64,000 nucleotides of DNA from Tomocerus qinae (GCA_020055645.1 CM034547.1:43131909-43195908), one strand, 5' to 3'. Counted from the first letter of the stretch, positions 10,931-23,830 are shown. Numbers and translations: made by a program. Notes: generated by a model from the letters alone, not told the origin.

Positions 10931-12056
10931 TTCACCTTTTGTTGCTGTGAGTCAAGAGATTAGAATAGATACATTTGAGTTTTATTTGGTAAATGACTAT
11001 GGTAACTGAAAATCAGAACGACGGTTCATGACGTCATTATCTGATTGGCACACTCAATTCGCCTTTGTGCCTGTATGTGCATATAAAATGTATAAAAGCT
11101 TAACTAAAAATTAGTTTCGACTGCAATATTTCCGAAACTAGAGATAGGAACTTCGTAAAACTTACGTATGTTCTTCATCAGTATGCAATCTCTGACTGAT
11201 CCAAATTTCATGTGATTCGGAGCTTGCAGTATGTGTTTTTTTTAATTAATTGTTTCGGAATTTTTATTTGCCTATCTTAATACACAGTAAAGTTGTCTTC
11301 TTAAAAAATTAATAAATCAAGTTTCAGAGATAGGAACTCGCTGATTTCTACATATATGAGGCTTAAATATGTAAGCATCAAGCACAAAAAATTTCAGCAC
11401 TATATTCGTTTGCAGTCACAATTTTTTAAAAGGCCGAAAATTACCCGTAATTCCGGATATATTGCTTTGATACTATTTTCCCTGACCGCCCACGTTAAGG
11501 TTTTTTTTATATAACTATAGGTATAAATGCAAGCCTATACTATACCATAAGGAAAATTACAGCTGACAATAACAACAACCGTATCAAATACTATTATTTA
11601 CGTCAATGAAAACAAAAATTAAAGCATAAAAGTTTAATTTTAACATGTTGTATTAACGTAGCAAACACACAGTATTTTTTGTGAATATCTATATTGTGCT
11701 TTCAGTGATTAGGAGCTCTTCGATGATTCTCCATAATCATTTATTCTCTCCGTATTGAAAAATTTTAATTTATTGTATTCTATTATTCTTTAATTTAATC
11801 AAATCATTGTTCTGATACATATTGAAATCTTATTACTGTGTCTTGTGGTAAGCCTTACATATTAAGGTCAGTAGCAAATAAATGCTCTCTCTCTCTACTG
11901 TTTGCTAACAACTATATAGTGAAAAATTAAGCATTATAATATTTTACTGATTATATTGACTTTATGAAACTATTCCTTCGTTAATGTTGACTAGTAACTA
12001 GGCTTGATTACTGGGAGCAAACAGCCTAGAGTCGTTCATTGTCTTAAATGTATCCT
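10931..12056. other. No gene seen
   Basis: AT-rich unique-looking DNA without a supported exon. A (CT)n run occurs near 11888. Confidence 0.4.
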
Positions 12057-13180
12057 AATTTGTAACGATATTCGTTACAAACAGAGTTGATGGCCGACAC
12101 GAGGCGAGGCAGAAATGAGGGAAGGCGGCCAGGATTAATTTTTACAATTGGTGCTAATAATTATTATTGTAAAGTCGACTAGTTTACTAGATCCGAATAA
12201 ATTCGGCAAGTTTCGAATAAATTCGACAACTTTGAACTAAGACTTGTGATGTGGTACTATTGATTATTACTTCACTAAGCAGTCTGGACAAACATATAAT
12301 CATAACATTTTGCATCAATATTATGTCAACTAAAATCAATTGTTAGTCTTAAATAACTTTTAATTATATGCAAAATATTTTCAATGATATCTTGTATTTG
12401 TAAATTCAAAAGTAAATCTAATTAATTAGTTTGTACTACTTCATAGAGAGAGATGAATACGCAGTGTAGTAGTGGTGATAATATAGGTACAAAATGTTAT
12501 GATTATATGTTTGTTCGTTTATTCAGACTGCTTAGTGAAGTAATAATCAATTGTAACACATGCAAGCAGTTGCTCTGTTCAGCAAGTAAGCATCATAGAG
12601 TTGAGTACAGTCAACAGTGTATTAGTTTGCGATTATGCTAAAAGTGTTAGTCAGTATTTTCCTATCCTATCACAAGTCTGTAGTTCAATTTCAGTGTTGA
12701 AATAAATATTTCCCTTGGGAATGGTTTATGAAAATCATATAAAATTTTGCTATGGAATTCTGTGCTCTGATTGGTCAATTTCAAAAATGCATCCACCAAT
12801 CAGAAGCGATTTTCACTGCGGTTATTATTTGAAAAATATCTCTTAGTGATAATTTGTACAGTAAACCAGGAGTAACGTTTACAACAGTAAGCAGACAGCA
12901 CAGCAAAGTATTAATAGGGTTATTTAAAGAAAAACGGATCCTTTACTGTGTTATTTAGCCCCATTTTGACTTTTGCCTACTAGACACCTGACATTTTGCC
13001 CGCCCAATAGCCACTTTTACCCCCTGGCCACCCGCCCACTAGCCGGTGACTAATAAAACTCTGCCAGTAACCCACGACTATGTGCTCCAGACTGATTGTA
13101 ACAATTACTTCTGGCCGCCTCCCCTCATTTCCTGCTCGTCTCACTGTCGGCCATCAACTCGTTTGTAGTTTGTACCACGT
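12057..13180. mobile_element. Foldback element of about 1.1 kb
   Basis: The left arm (GAGTTGATGGCCGACA, GGCGGCCAG) is the complement of the right arm (CTGGCCGCC, TGTCGGCCATCAACTC). Internally, 12235-12310 and 12480-12560 form a second inverted pair (CTTCACTAAGCAGTCTG and its complement). A dispersed repeat with convergent CCAAT boxes lies at 12710-12850. No gene. Confidence 0.7.
12710..12850. repeat. Dispersed repeat with convergent CCAAT boxes
   Basis: CTGATTGG at 12767-12774 faces CCAATCAG at 12796-12803. The block, including ATGAAAATCATATAAAATTT, recurs in the same orientation at 20735-20880. Confidence 0.7.
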
Positions 13181-13940
13181 GAGGAGTGGAAACTAGGACA
13201 CAAATAAACACACACAACGTCTCTCGACTCTTAGGTAAGCTACCAAGAGTCGGGTTTTCACGACAATCGTTAATGTGGAGCTTTAATTGTGAAGTATTAC
13301 AGTAATGAATATGTAAGTGATTAATTAAAATTGAGCATAATTTATGTGTACAACAATGTCACATGGTCCCAATGTTTAAGAGTACTGAGTACACCTCCTC
13401 CGTAGAGGACGTTTACTCACTATAGTCTTTTAACATTGTGTTATTATAGGTCTACTAGCTAGTAGCCCCAGCATGATTGACTCGATTTCGAAAGATAGGC
13501 ATTCAGCATAATCATATGTATTAGTTTATTTCGAAATACTTTTAACCCGTGGCGGGCTTATTGTTATGCGTTTGCGCATTGCAACAAAAAGCCGCAAAGT
13601 CCAAGAGACATGGATACATGGAACATAAGAATAAATATTTTTATTATATACTGATTATTATTATTATTATTATTATATAGCTTGAAGAAGAAATGTATGG
13701 CGGGAGCCTGGCTTAGCCTGGACTCATTAACGGCTATAGAAGTGTAAAATATTTTTTTTGGGAAAGTTTTCCACCTGATTATACATTTGTTTACATTTTT
13801 GATTAGAAATATGACAAAATTAGTATGTTTTGCTTATCTAGATGGAGCTTTAGTGCACATTTTCGTATATTTTGTAAAAAGCCCAAAAAACCCGGGGTCT
13901 TTTAAGTGAAGTTGGGTGGGTTGGGTTGCTGCCCACAAGT
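13181..13940. other. No gene seen
   Basis: Contains a short hairpin (CGACTCTTAGGTAAGC with its partner CCAAGAGTCG) near 13225, and an ATT trinucleotide run near 13660. No exon was recognised. Confidence 0.4.
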
Positions 13941-13956
13941 TGATGAATCAAATGTG

Positions 13957-14007
13957 TTGACTGGCTGAGCCGATTAGCAACCAAGTGCAGATCGGCTCAG
14001 CCAGAAA
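13957..14007. repeat. Short hairpin, TGGCTGAGCCGAT stem
   Basis: CTGGCTGAGCCGAT is followed, after 16 nt, by ATCGGCTCAGCCAG: a perfect 14-bp stem. Confidence 0.8.
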
Positions 14008-14267
14008 GCTTCACAGCAATAAAATAGCATGCCATTTCTGTAATTGAACGCACTTGCCACAAAACGGTAAATGGCCACTATTCTGTGCATTTCCTATAGT
14101 AGGTTAATAAATAAATGAGAAAATGACAATGTTGAGAATATGAAAATACAAAAGTTCAAGCACTTAGAAAATGTTTTGGAACCATGAAAATGTTTACACC
14201 AAAAATGTTAATTTTACATATTAAAATTTACATCTAGTCTAATTTTCCAAACACCCCGTATAATCAA

Positions 14268-14431
14268 CAGGGCCGCAGCGAGGGTTGTCTAGAGTCTAGA
14301 CCCAATGCTGACTTATTAGTCAGCATTGGGTGTAGACTCTAAACAACAGCGAGGGAGGTAGAACTGGGACAGGGACACGCCTCCCCAAAAACGCTACAAT
14401 TTTCAAATTTTTTTCTGGCTGCGGCCCTGTG
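14268..14431. mobile_element. MITE of about 163 bp with CAGGGCCGCAG ends
   Basis: Inverted ends ACAGGGCCGCAGC and GCTGCGGCCCTGT. Inside is a strong hairpin whose arms both contain ACCCAATGCTGACT (14284-14347). The CAGGG terminus resembles hAT elements, but I did not find an 8-bp duplication. Confidence 0.7.
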
Positions 14432-14825
14432 GTAGTCAAAGTCAACCATTAACGTTTTACAGCAAGATGCAAGTGTGATAAGGTTTTTCCTTACGCTCTT
14501 TTTGCGGCAGCGTCTCCAGAAATATATTACGACCCCAACTAGTACAATGAATGCAAATGATGTAAAATTGCTTGCATAGTAAACACTGTTATTTCCTTCT
14601 TCTTTAACTGTAAACAGTAAATAACATTGTAAAACATCTTAATTCATTAAGGTCAGGGTATATTTTTTGAAACCCGACTAAGCCACAATTTAAATGGTGA
14701 TAGGCTAGGTAACTAGCAAAAATTTTCATAGAGGGTAAATGCGAATTTTATGCGAAATTCGTACTTTTTTTATAGGAAAATCCCTAAGGATATGAGCCCA
14801 TTGATCCTAAGAATGGGAGTCCTAC

Positions 14826-15028
14826 AACCATACATTTAAAAAAGATAAACCCTATTATATACAGGACATTTTGAACATTTCACATCTTTGTCTTCTCTCT
14901 ACTTCAACATAAGGTTTTTAATTTTTTAAACGATGATATCTTGAAGTAGAAGACGAAAATGTGAAATGTTTATAATGTCATGTCCTTTTAGAATAGGGTT
15001 TATCTTTTTTAAATGTAATGTATGGGCG
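14826..15028. repeat. Hairpin MITE, distant relative of the 7.2-kb one
   Basis: Inverted arms share AAAAAAGATAAACCCTATT and CATTTCACATTTT-like words. Upstream, TCCCTAAGGATATGAG resembles the terminus of the 7205-7540 and 58772-59100 hairpins. Confidence 0.6.
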
Positions 15029-15757
15029 TAGACCACTCGGGGGTTGACTATCAAAATACGTTTCAAAATTCGTATAACGTCATTGGCTATACACCCGACA
15101 TTTTACATTTTTTAAGACATTTTGCACCCTGTATATGCGTTTGCTGCACTATCTTTATCTTATCGTACTGTTTAAGGAGGTGTCTTTCAGCGATTTTGCT
15201 CAGAGAAATCTGCGGCTGAACGTAGGTTTTCAGATTCAGAAGATTTTTAAGACGAGCATGAAAAGCCCGATTTTCGAAAATCATTTTTTAAATCGTCGAA
15301 AATTCAGTTTTCTTTCCTATTTTAATGAAATTTTTGTTATATCTTACGACTTACCAAAATCCCGGAATCATTTTGTTCTGATTAGACATGGGAACATTTT
15401 GGTAACGATGGCAATAACTGAAATTTTACTACGGGACGTAAGACAATAGCTACCACCCACGATGCAAGAGCTCCGTGGTGTGCATCTTTTGTTGTGCTTC
15501 CCGTAGTAAATTGCCCGTTGGCATAGCAACCACATTCCCCACACGTCCTTAAATACATTTATTATACACTAGTGAACCCAGCTAAGGGGGCAAATCTAGC
15601 ACTCAAGAGAAATTCAGCAGGCCACGCATCACAGTAATAAAAACAATTTCGAAATTTGAAAACATCCAATTAGATTATTATGTTAACTTTGTAACTACAA
15701 AGTATATTTAAATCAATATACTTTTATTTCCTACAGTGGTAGGCAAAATTGGTGTTT

Positions 15758-16030
15758 GGCGAGGTGGCCCCATGGAAACTGGCCCCCCGGACACCTGGCC
15801 CCATGGCAAGTGGCCCTATGGATAGCTGATACCAAGTAGGAGGAGCTTCCGTGTATAGTTATCGATGAGCATTGGGACCTTAGCATGGGGACTTAGCATG
15901 GGACTTAGCAAAATCGATAAGCTCGGACTGTACACGGAAGCTCCTCCCACTTGGTGCCAGCTATCCATAGGGCCACTTGCCATGGGGCCAGGTGTCCGGG
16001 GGCCAGTTTCCATGGGGCCACCTCGCCGGA
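15758..16030. mobile_element. GC-rich near-perfect palindromic MITE
   Basis: Arms of about 100 bp starting GGCGAGGTGGCCCCATGG mirror each other across a loop near 15860-15925. The arms carry repeated TGGCCCCATGG-type words and contrast sharply with the AT-rich surroundings. Open frames on both strands arise from the lack of stops in the GC-rich arms. Confidence 0.85.
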
Positions 16031-17155
16031 CACGGGCAAAATTAGCTGCAGCCCTAAATTCCTGATAAAAATGAATTTCCAACACCAAAGTAATAACTGT
16101 AGATTGTAGTATCAAACAGAGAACAATGAAATACTCTATTTTCATAAAAAAACTCCCATAAAGTTACCAAAAAGCTCCCTATTTAAATTTGAAAAAATAA
16201 GATTCCCTGTGGGATTTTGGAAAACCGTACAAACCCCATGTGTACAACATACAACTTACGAATAAATATTTTTAAAGAATAAATAGTGGCTCTGACTCCC
16301 AGTCCTTTTATTTCATTCTACAAAACGATGTCTCAACTGGCACAAAGGAATCAAGAGGGTAGTAAAAAGTAAACTCAGCTCTACTAAAACACGTTGAATA
16401 AGTTTGTCGATATAGCAGAACCAATTAGGATTTGAAGTTTTGGAATGCTATTTAATACGCACATTACGCACATTACGAAATGTCCCCTTTCGTTAATCAT
16501 TTCCATCCGATCCCCACTCACCATTCAACCTTCTTATGTAAATTTCTATTATTATTTCGATGTTATAATAATAATAATAGTATGAAACGACTCATTTCGG
16601 TGGTTAAGAGGAATTAGACTTGCGCATTTTGCTTTTTTGCTTGCAAGGAACGTGCATATATTACGTGTGCAGTTGATGGGAGGAGGAGGTACTCAAAAGT
16701 GCTGCAGTCAGCACTTGCGTTACACATGAGTGTCAGTGAGTGGGTTTTTTGCGTTACGTAATATATGCAGGTTTCCTAGGTTCTCCCTACCACACGTACA
16801 TACATATATATATAGACAGGTAAATTTATTGCTTTATCAAGTCTAAGATTATATATAGAGAGTCTAAGATTATATATAGAGACTAGTTGAATCCTAGCAC
16901 ACTTTGTGTGCTAGAAAATGTTGCAATCAGTAAATTTCTAGCGACTGCGCATTGGCCCGAATTTCATAGACCGTTGATTGGACTCAGTAGTCTAGGCTTT
17001 GCTCATTTACAAAATATTACCCTTGCTCATTAGTTACAAAATATTACGGACATAGATACAAACATTTATTCAAGAATAGTGAAAGAATCCCATGCGCATG
17101 CCCCAGTTTATGTTTATGTAGAGTAAAGATACTTCCTACTTATACACACAATCAC
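16031..17155. other. No gene seen
   Basis: Noncoding. A 21-bp unit AGTCTAAGATTATATATAGA is duplicated in tandem near 16838-16880. Confidence 0.4.
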
Positions 17156-17160
17156 ACAAC

Positions 17161-17438
17161 CAGGCATACAGAAAATGTTTTTCTGCCCGGTAACCAAAAT
17201 ATTTTGGGCTTCCCTTTTCGGGCAGGTAAAAAGCGGCCTGCTCGGTAACTACGTTAGGTCTCGCGTTCAAGTCCAAATTTGTTAATATAAAATCTGTTCA
17301 GGCGGGCAGCAGCTCTTTAGTGCTGCCTGTCCGTATTTATAAAATTACTACCCGCCGGGCGGGCAGCGCTTCACCGAATTATTTTTTGTCTGCCCGGTAA
17401 CGAGGTTATCGTAAAATTACATTTTCTGTATGCCTTGC
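17161..17438. mobile_element. MITE of about 278 bp, CAGGCATACAGAAAATG ends
   Basis: Inverted ends CAGGCATACAGAAAATG and CATTTTCTGTATGCCTTG, then TCTGCCCGGTAAC words on both sides. A GCGTTCAAGTCC word resembles a tRNA-type B box, but no tRNA fold or A box is convincing, so I do not call a SINE. Confidence 0.7.
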
Positions 17439-18102
17439 CTGCACATAACTATCTTTTTACATTATTACAGTCTCATTGGTTAGTTTAGCCTTGTAAAAGG
17501 GATCATTAAAAATTACCTGTTGTATAAGTTGCGTTTTTTAACTTGGTGACATTGTAGTCTCTACGACTGCTGTTCGTCATCTTCAATCATATTTTTAGCA
17601 TATTATACAATTTACATAAATGGGAACAAAAATTAGCTATTTTGTATAGTGGAAAGGGGTATGGGCTTTGCAGTTTGCATTTGCATTGCAATGATTGCAA
17701 TTGCAGTCAAATTATAGGTGCTTTCTCACTCTCACTTCTCGCTCAACCCAAACGTAAAGTCAAAAGTAAGGGTAATTAAGATAATAGGCCGTATTTATTT
17801 ACCAAACGTCTAAAAAATTTTCCAAAAGTTGCGGAAGGTGAACACTTCGGACTTGTGGCTCAGGAAAATTCACTTTTTTAATATATTGTCCCAGTTATCT
17901 GGTGAGTTGACAAGATGAATTTTCTCAAGGTCTATTTATAGTATAGTTGCCGTTGCCGATCACCAATAATGTATCAGAAATATTTTGTCTCATAACATAT
18001 TTTGCTAATGTATTTAGAACTTTTTGGATATGCACAGTAAAATTATTTATATTAGTTTAATCACAATTTTGCTTAAGTATCTAAATTCTCGGTTAAGTTG
18101 AC

Positions 18103-18365
18103 GTCATACCCCGAAACCTCGGCTGTTCATAGGGGGGGTATCTAAGCCAAAGTTGGCCAAAATTGTGGGGGGGTGGGGGTCTGATGGTCGCTTGGGATTA
18201 TAAAGTTGTGAAGTTGGGATTATAAAATACCGCTGGCTTGTTGGCTTGTACTTGTATTAATATGCTATAATAAATAGCTATTAACCTTGCCTAGCCAAAT
18301 TAGGCAGTCATTTTCAAAGCGTAGGGGTGTCTATCCCGTCCATAAGGCTTCGGGGTATGGTTGAC
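18103..18365. repeat. Probable MITE, CATACCCCGAA ends
   Basis: GTCATACCCCGAAACC at the left is mirrored by TTCGGGGTATGGTTGAC at the right; runs of G lie internally. No coding content. DNA at 17439-18102 shows nothing recognisable. Confidence 0.55.
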
Positions 18366-18758
18366 GTTAACGTTAACCCTATACACATTGTGTACAAGTG
18401 TGTCTGCATATGCAATTACAAATTGGGATCCGAGAGTGTCGATAGTCGATAACTACAATTTCTAGTATAAATTCAAAAAAGTTAATACACAATCTTGTTT
18501 TCACGTCTAATTTAAGTGAAGAGATTGGAATTCTTTAAGTCATATGAAACCTGATCTGACTTCAGAAGATTCTCACGTTTTACGTTCCCATATCCTGCAA
18601 AGCAGCCAAAAAAGTATACTTTTGTCCGAGTACCTTGTACAACCGTATCTCAAATTCCTAATACCTTTGAAATTAAATATTATATTACTTTTGGTATCAT
18701 TTGCAAACATATGCAAAGATACCGAGTGTAAAAAATGATGACTAGGCTTATTTTATAT

Positions 18759-20262
18759 GAGCGTTTCGGACGAAAAAGGAGGAATATAAAATCAATTTAC
18801 TATTTAGTTTAATCCATAGTTACTAATGTGTCAATTTTGATAATAATGAAAAGTCAGGGGTAGGATTTACCGATGATAAGTTAGCAATTGCAATGAAAGT
18901 AAACCGTCTTTCCTGCAATGCAATTAAAGGGAGCGTGTGTAAAAACAAGTAAGGAAACTTATAGGGTGTCAGATCGGTTTAAGTATTGTGCACTTTTGTC
19001 CTTCATCAGTTCAATTTAGAGTCGCTTGAAATTAACTTAAACACTGGGAACTAAATTTTCTAAAAAAGAAAGTAGTATTACGAATACTAGTGTAATGATT
19101 TTGTCTATTTTTCAAAAATCGCGAATTTCATTTGACCTACTTTATAGTGTGTGTAGCACAGGCTACTGTTGTTTCATTGACATCTTTTCAATAATGACAA
19201 TACTTTGCATGAAAGAAACGATGTCAATTTTAAATTTTGATAATATTTAAGCACCCCATTGAATTGGCGGTAGATAATCATATAATATAATACTTTATAA
19301 CCAACTAAGCCCCCAGTATTAATGCTGAATTTCAAAATGATTAGGCATATTAACAATGTTTAATTTTCGAAATAAGCTAATCATTCATATTGGACTTCCT
19401 TGTTTTATGAAATATGCATTGTGTACCGTTTTATTATATAGCGATGGAGATTTTCACGCTAAAAGAGCGGTTCAGCTTGTTGGTAATAAATAATGAAAAC
19501 ATAATATTCCCACAATAAAATTGATGTCAATTTTAGCCGAAAATGCAGGCAAAGCACGTTCAAAAGAGGGAATATAAACTTTTCGATATGTTTATTTGCT
19601 TTTGAAGTAATTGGTATTTGTGTTAACTATGAAATAATTTTGTCCGTATGACATCAATAACTTGAAAAATAAGTACCTAAGCCAAGATAGTTTCTTACAT
19701 GTTATTGGGACTGGGATCAGGTAAGCTGATAGCCCGAGTAAACGAATTAAAATTTCAATTTCTTTCTTATTTTATTTTCATATGCAGCAGTAGGACTACT
19801 CTCCCTATCTCATCCTGCCCTTTGCTTACTAGCATTCATTTTGGCACAAAATTGTCGAATTTAAAAAAATGAGAAAAAATCGATTTTAATTTTTTGCATT
19901 TGACTACCAACCTACCTGATCCCAGTCCTAATAATAGTCACTTAGGTAATTATTACGACTTCATCCTTGAGTAAAACCAATCTTGTATTAATTTTTAAAA
20001 AACCCATTATATTAAGTGTAGTATTATGAACTGAAACCTCGTCTTAAGTGCTGAGGGCTTCTCAAGACGTCCAATTGTCGAACCGATACGTGGAAATCGG
20101 CGTAATAAAATTCATACCCCTAGTGCCCGTCCATCATTTGTCGCAATTCCATAGTTGAAAAATTTTACCCCTGATATTTCATTTTTATCTTAATTGTAAC
20201 TATGGATTAAATAATCATAAAATAAAACTTTATATTCCTCCTTTTTCGTCCGAAACGCTCAT
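18759..20262. mobile_element. 1.5-kb TIR element with possible TA target site
   Basis: Inverted ends ATGAGCGTTTCGGACGAAAA (extended by AGGAGGAATATAAA) at 18759 and the complement ending at 20262. The ends lie next to TA dinucleotides, compatible with a TA duplication. A nested hairpin MITE (ATTGGGACTGGGATCAGGT at 19705 and its complement near 19930) lies inside. No transposase frame survives. Confidence 0.7.
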
Positions 20263-20734
20263 ATGCATATAAATGAGTTAGGATTGATTCGATTTAATTT
20301 AACTGAACGTATATGCTATAAGTATAATACCACTTATGACCACGACCACAATATATGACATTACATCATATATATATAAACTCGCCTTATAGTAATATAG
20401 TTTATATATATATGCATTTGCCTTACATTAGTTTCCTTCTCTGGTCACTGTGCATGGTCTCCACAGTATTTGGTCACACATACTTTTGTGGGCATCCCGA
20501 ATTATCGACAAGGAAATCTTGGATATTGTATGCCATGACTCAAGACCCAAAATTAACGCCCTACAGTACTGAATAGAATCACCGAAGAGCCATCTACCTT
20601 TTAGTTTAGCCTCTTCTGTGGAGTAGAATACATTTCCACCAGCTTTTTTTCAATTATTTACGATGGTGGTGGGTGATGGTATTCATATACATGCTAAAAA
20701 AGTTAGTCCGCATTTCTTTATATCACAAGTCATT

Positions 20735-20880
20735 TCAATTTCCCCTGGAAATGCTTTATGAAAATCATATAAAATTTTGAAATGAAATGCTGTGCTCTGA
20801 TTAGTCAATTTCAAAAATGCATCGACCAATCAGATTTCCGTTTCGATTTGAAAATTATCTCCATGGGATGATTTGGACAG
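20735..20880. repeat. Dispersed repeat, copy of 12710-12850
   Basis: Matches the 12.7-kb copy through ATGAAAATCATATAAAATTT, GTGCTCTGATT and CCAATCAG. Confidence 0.7.
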
Positions 20881-20924
20881 TATGCTTGCTATCCCTTCCA
20901 TAGTAACTGAAATAAAATAACACA

Positions 20925-21360
20925 GGGTTAGATTTGTCGCCCGTCTGGTGTGTGCACGTGTGAAAGCTATGTCACGCCCTTCTACCCTGTACCATATTAT
21001 ATAGAAACTATAACACTATAAGGAATTTCTATATGACGCATTGTCTATACCTTCAATGTTAAAAAATTTTCATTCTTGTGATTAGAGGGAGTCATGAGCG
21101 AGGTCTCCTCCGCAATCTTTTAAAATGAAGGGCAATATATTTACATACAGTGACTAAATCCGGTGACTAAAACCCCATCTTCATATGGAAGCGTTTAATT
21201 TTTTTGCGGTTTGGGACTAGCCATGTCATATGATTTTTATTGTAGTTTTCTCAATGTTTAATATAGTATTATAGTTTATATGCCCTGTACTACGAAAGTC
21301 ATTTTGGATATAATCTCTAGGCTGTTTCCATAGGGCTGTAAAAAACATATCAAATTGGTA
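20925..21360. repeat. Dispersed TTGTCGCCCGTCTGGTG repeat
   Basis: Shares GATTTGTCGCCCGTCTGGT, GTGAAAGCTATGTCACGCCC and TAGGCTGTTTCCATAGGGCT with both arms of the foldback at 49285-50045 and with 60190-60235. No gene. Confidence 0.65.
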
Positions 21361-21414
21361 AACTTAAACAAAGGGAGAGTTAATAAATCCAAAAAAGTAC
21401 TGTTACCTAACTCA

Positions 21415-21490
21415 GAGCTTTCGTATACTTTTTCAAATTCCGACCACACTCAAAAATGATTCTGATTGGTGGAAATTTTTTTCAAAAGCG
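21415..21490. repeat. Dispersed repeat, inverted copy at 40.70 kb
   Basis: AGAGCTTTCGTATACTTTTT through GTGTGGTCGGAATTT-type sequence to CTGATTGGTGGAA. The complement is at 40698-40770. Confidence 0.7.
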
Positions 21491-21990
21491 TGGTACACAG
21501 ATAGTGAGCGAAATGCAGTTTCTAAGGCAAATTTTCTCGGAGGGGGGAAAAATTAAAATTTCGCCGTCATTTCATTTTGTCGGTACACATTTCATAAATT
21601 TTCGCCTGTGAAATCAAAATATTCATTTCGCCAAAGTGAAAACCATGAATTTCGCCAGCTCGGTAGCGTGAAAAGAGATCCATATTTTCGCCGTGAAATA
21701 TTATAGAATATATGTACATTTGCCTCGAAAAGGGGGACAAGTCGATTATGATATTTGCAAATTTTGAAAATGTTGCTATGTGTTAAGTATTTTGCAAAAA
21801 ATTATTGATTTTCAAGGGTTTCTGACTTGGAAAAAATATTCTCACCTAGAATGTTAATATTAAGAGCATAAAATTGGGAACACTAAACAACCGATTCTTT
21901 AATATCTATTTTGAGCAAATCTATTGTTATCTAGTGCTACTTGTCAGGGACCTCTGTTCTGTTCCCGTTTCTCCGTAGATAGAAAATTCC
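21491..21990. other. No gene seen
   Basis: A run of TTTCGCC words (21540-21700) gives a degenerate low-order repeat. No exon was recognised. Confidence 0.4.
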
Positions 21991-23035
21991 AGAATTGCAA
22001 AATATTTAGCCTTACGGTCCTTGTCGTTTTATAGATTACGTATACGGAATAATAAACTAACGGCAAGTCCTAACAGAAAGCTCAAGTGAAAATATAACAG
22101 GTAAAAACCTGGAAAATATACGGTGAGAATGCCAGAAAAACTCGAAAACAAGGCATTATTTAGATACCAAGATATAAATGAAACTCGTAATTTTACAATT
22201 TTCTTCAAAAAATCTCCCCGTGCGTTTACAGCTACTAATTCACTTGCAACTAGCTCTTCGAAAAACAAAGTAATTTATAGGATAAATACAATAGTAATTC
22301 CACTCCTGAACCGGGGATGGAAAATATTTTCAATAATGGGAACACAAGACAAAGCTGCTATTTAGTATTGTACATCTTTGCAATCGTAAATACAACATTG
22401 TATTCGCTCAGTAATTGAAACGACTCTAAGTTATTTAATGAAAATCAAAACCAGGTTAAATTGTCGTATCCATTGTAAGTAAGTAACAATTAAGAGTATA
22501 AATCTTTCGGCATTAACAACATTTAACGGTAAAATATATTTAGCTATGTCAGTGATTGTTGTGTGAAAAAATCGCCATAATTTACAAAGTAACTGTGAAA
22601 TTAAAATTTTCTGCTATTTATACGGAAAAGTTTGTATCCCTTTAAATGTAGGATCATCTCATTTCAAAGTTTGAATTTCCAGGAATTTAATATCTGCGGT
22701 TATCAGCACTCAAAGTCTAGTTGGTATTGATACAAGTGTGTATCTAGTGTTTTAGGCAAGTTGTAGGGTTGTTGCAAGAAAATTAGCGGTAAACGCACGG
22801 GGAGATTTTTTGAAGAAAATTGTAAAATTACGAGTTTCAATTATATCTTGGTATCTAAATAATGCCTTGTTTTCGAGTTTTTCTAGCATTCTCACCGTAT
22901 ATTTTTCCAGGTTTTTACCTGTTATATTTTCATTTTCACTTGAGCTTTCTGTTAGGACTTGCCGTTAGTTTATTATTCCGTATACGTAATCTATAAAACG
23001 ACAAGGACCGTAAGGCTAAATATTTTGTAATTTTT
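21990..23035. mobile_element. 1.05-kb foldback, relative of 5.4-6.3 kb palindrome
   Basis: Arms of about 240 bp, nearly identical: CGGTCCTTGTCGTTTTATAG at the left mirrors CTATAAAACGACAAGGACCG at the right, and AAACCTGGAAAATATACGGT mirrors inward. The loop (about 22260-22780) has no supported gene. The open frames in the arms read through repeat sequence. Confidence 0.8.
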
Positions 23036-23039
23036 TTCA

Positions 23040-23640
23040 CCTCTGAAATATTCCTCATTATTTATTTTTTTAAATCCGTGTAAGTGCCCTGAAATCTAAT
23101 ATTTTCCATCCCTGCAATTGTTCACAGTACTCCGTATAACTGGGATTATTGGGTATGGGAATACTACGTAACAGGAATAAATGCATTTTTAAATCCGACA
23201 TTATTATCATTATTGGGTGATGCCAGCTGGCCAGCCAATGAGCCAATTCAGTGCACTCCCTATCTACGGAGATTGAATTAGGAAATGGAAAGTTTCACTT
23301 TCACTGTATATTCCTAGTTCCATGAGTCATGAGTCTTTCTTTCCAGTACCCAATGACTATGACTATGATGCATTGCACTAAGTAGCCAAGGAGATAAATT
23401 AGTGACCAAACAATTTCAAAATTCATTCTTCCGGTTCCTACGGCTAAAGTTGACACCGGACAGCTGATGTTGACCTAAATCGCAACCCACCGAAGAATGC
23501 TTTACGTTTTTCGTATCTTGCATTATTTCACAGAAATTACTAGTTTACGAGAAATCGGAGCTGACAAAATTTGAAGCAGAACTGCACACTAGTGGTGAAA
23601 CCACATACATTGCCCTTCGGGCAATGCGCTACCTGCTTTG
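23040..23640. other. No gene seen
   Basis: Contains ATTTTCCATCCCTG and CCGTATAACTGGGATTATTGG, shared in inverted order with 5060-5150 in the TTAA foldback. Otherwise nothing recognisable. Confidence 0.4.
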
Positions 23641-23679
23641 CAGTTTCTCCCCGTATGAAAAATGCGAAAATGAAAGTGA

Positions 23680-23830
23680 AAATGTGTGGAAAATTTTCAT
23701 GACTACAGCCGATCCCTAATTCCCCCCACTTGGGGATCCCTATTTAAATACACACTCGCCAATGACGTCATTGGCGAGCTTTTCACACTCACTTTTAATT
23801 TTTTCATTTTTCCATAGACATCTGCCTCGG
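23680..23830. repeat. Dispersed repeat with CRE/CCAAT palindrome
   Basis: A perfect 24-bp palindrome at 23755-23778 is centred on TGACGTCA and flanked by CCAAT and ATTGG (core CCAATGACGTCATTGG). The block with CCGATCCCTAATTCCCCCCA recurs inverted at 54345-54450, and a weaker version is at 61185-61260. Confidence 0.75.

Noticed and set aside
15816..16145. 109-aa minus-strand and 66-aa plus-strand frames
   Set aside because: GC-rich palindrome lacks stops on both strands; no exon context.
17161..17438. tRNA-derived SINE
   Set aside because: Only a loose B-box-like word; no A box, no cloverleaf, and clear inverted ends fit a MITE better.
18544..18738. 64-aa frame near 18.5 kb as an exon
   Set aside because: No convincing splice sites or homologous motif; hydrophobic composition matches AT-rich chance reading.
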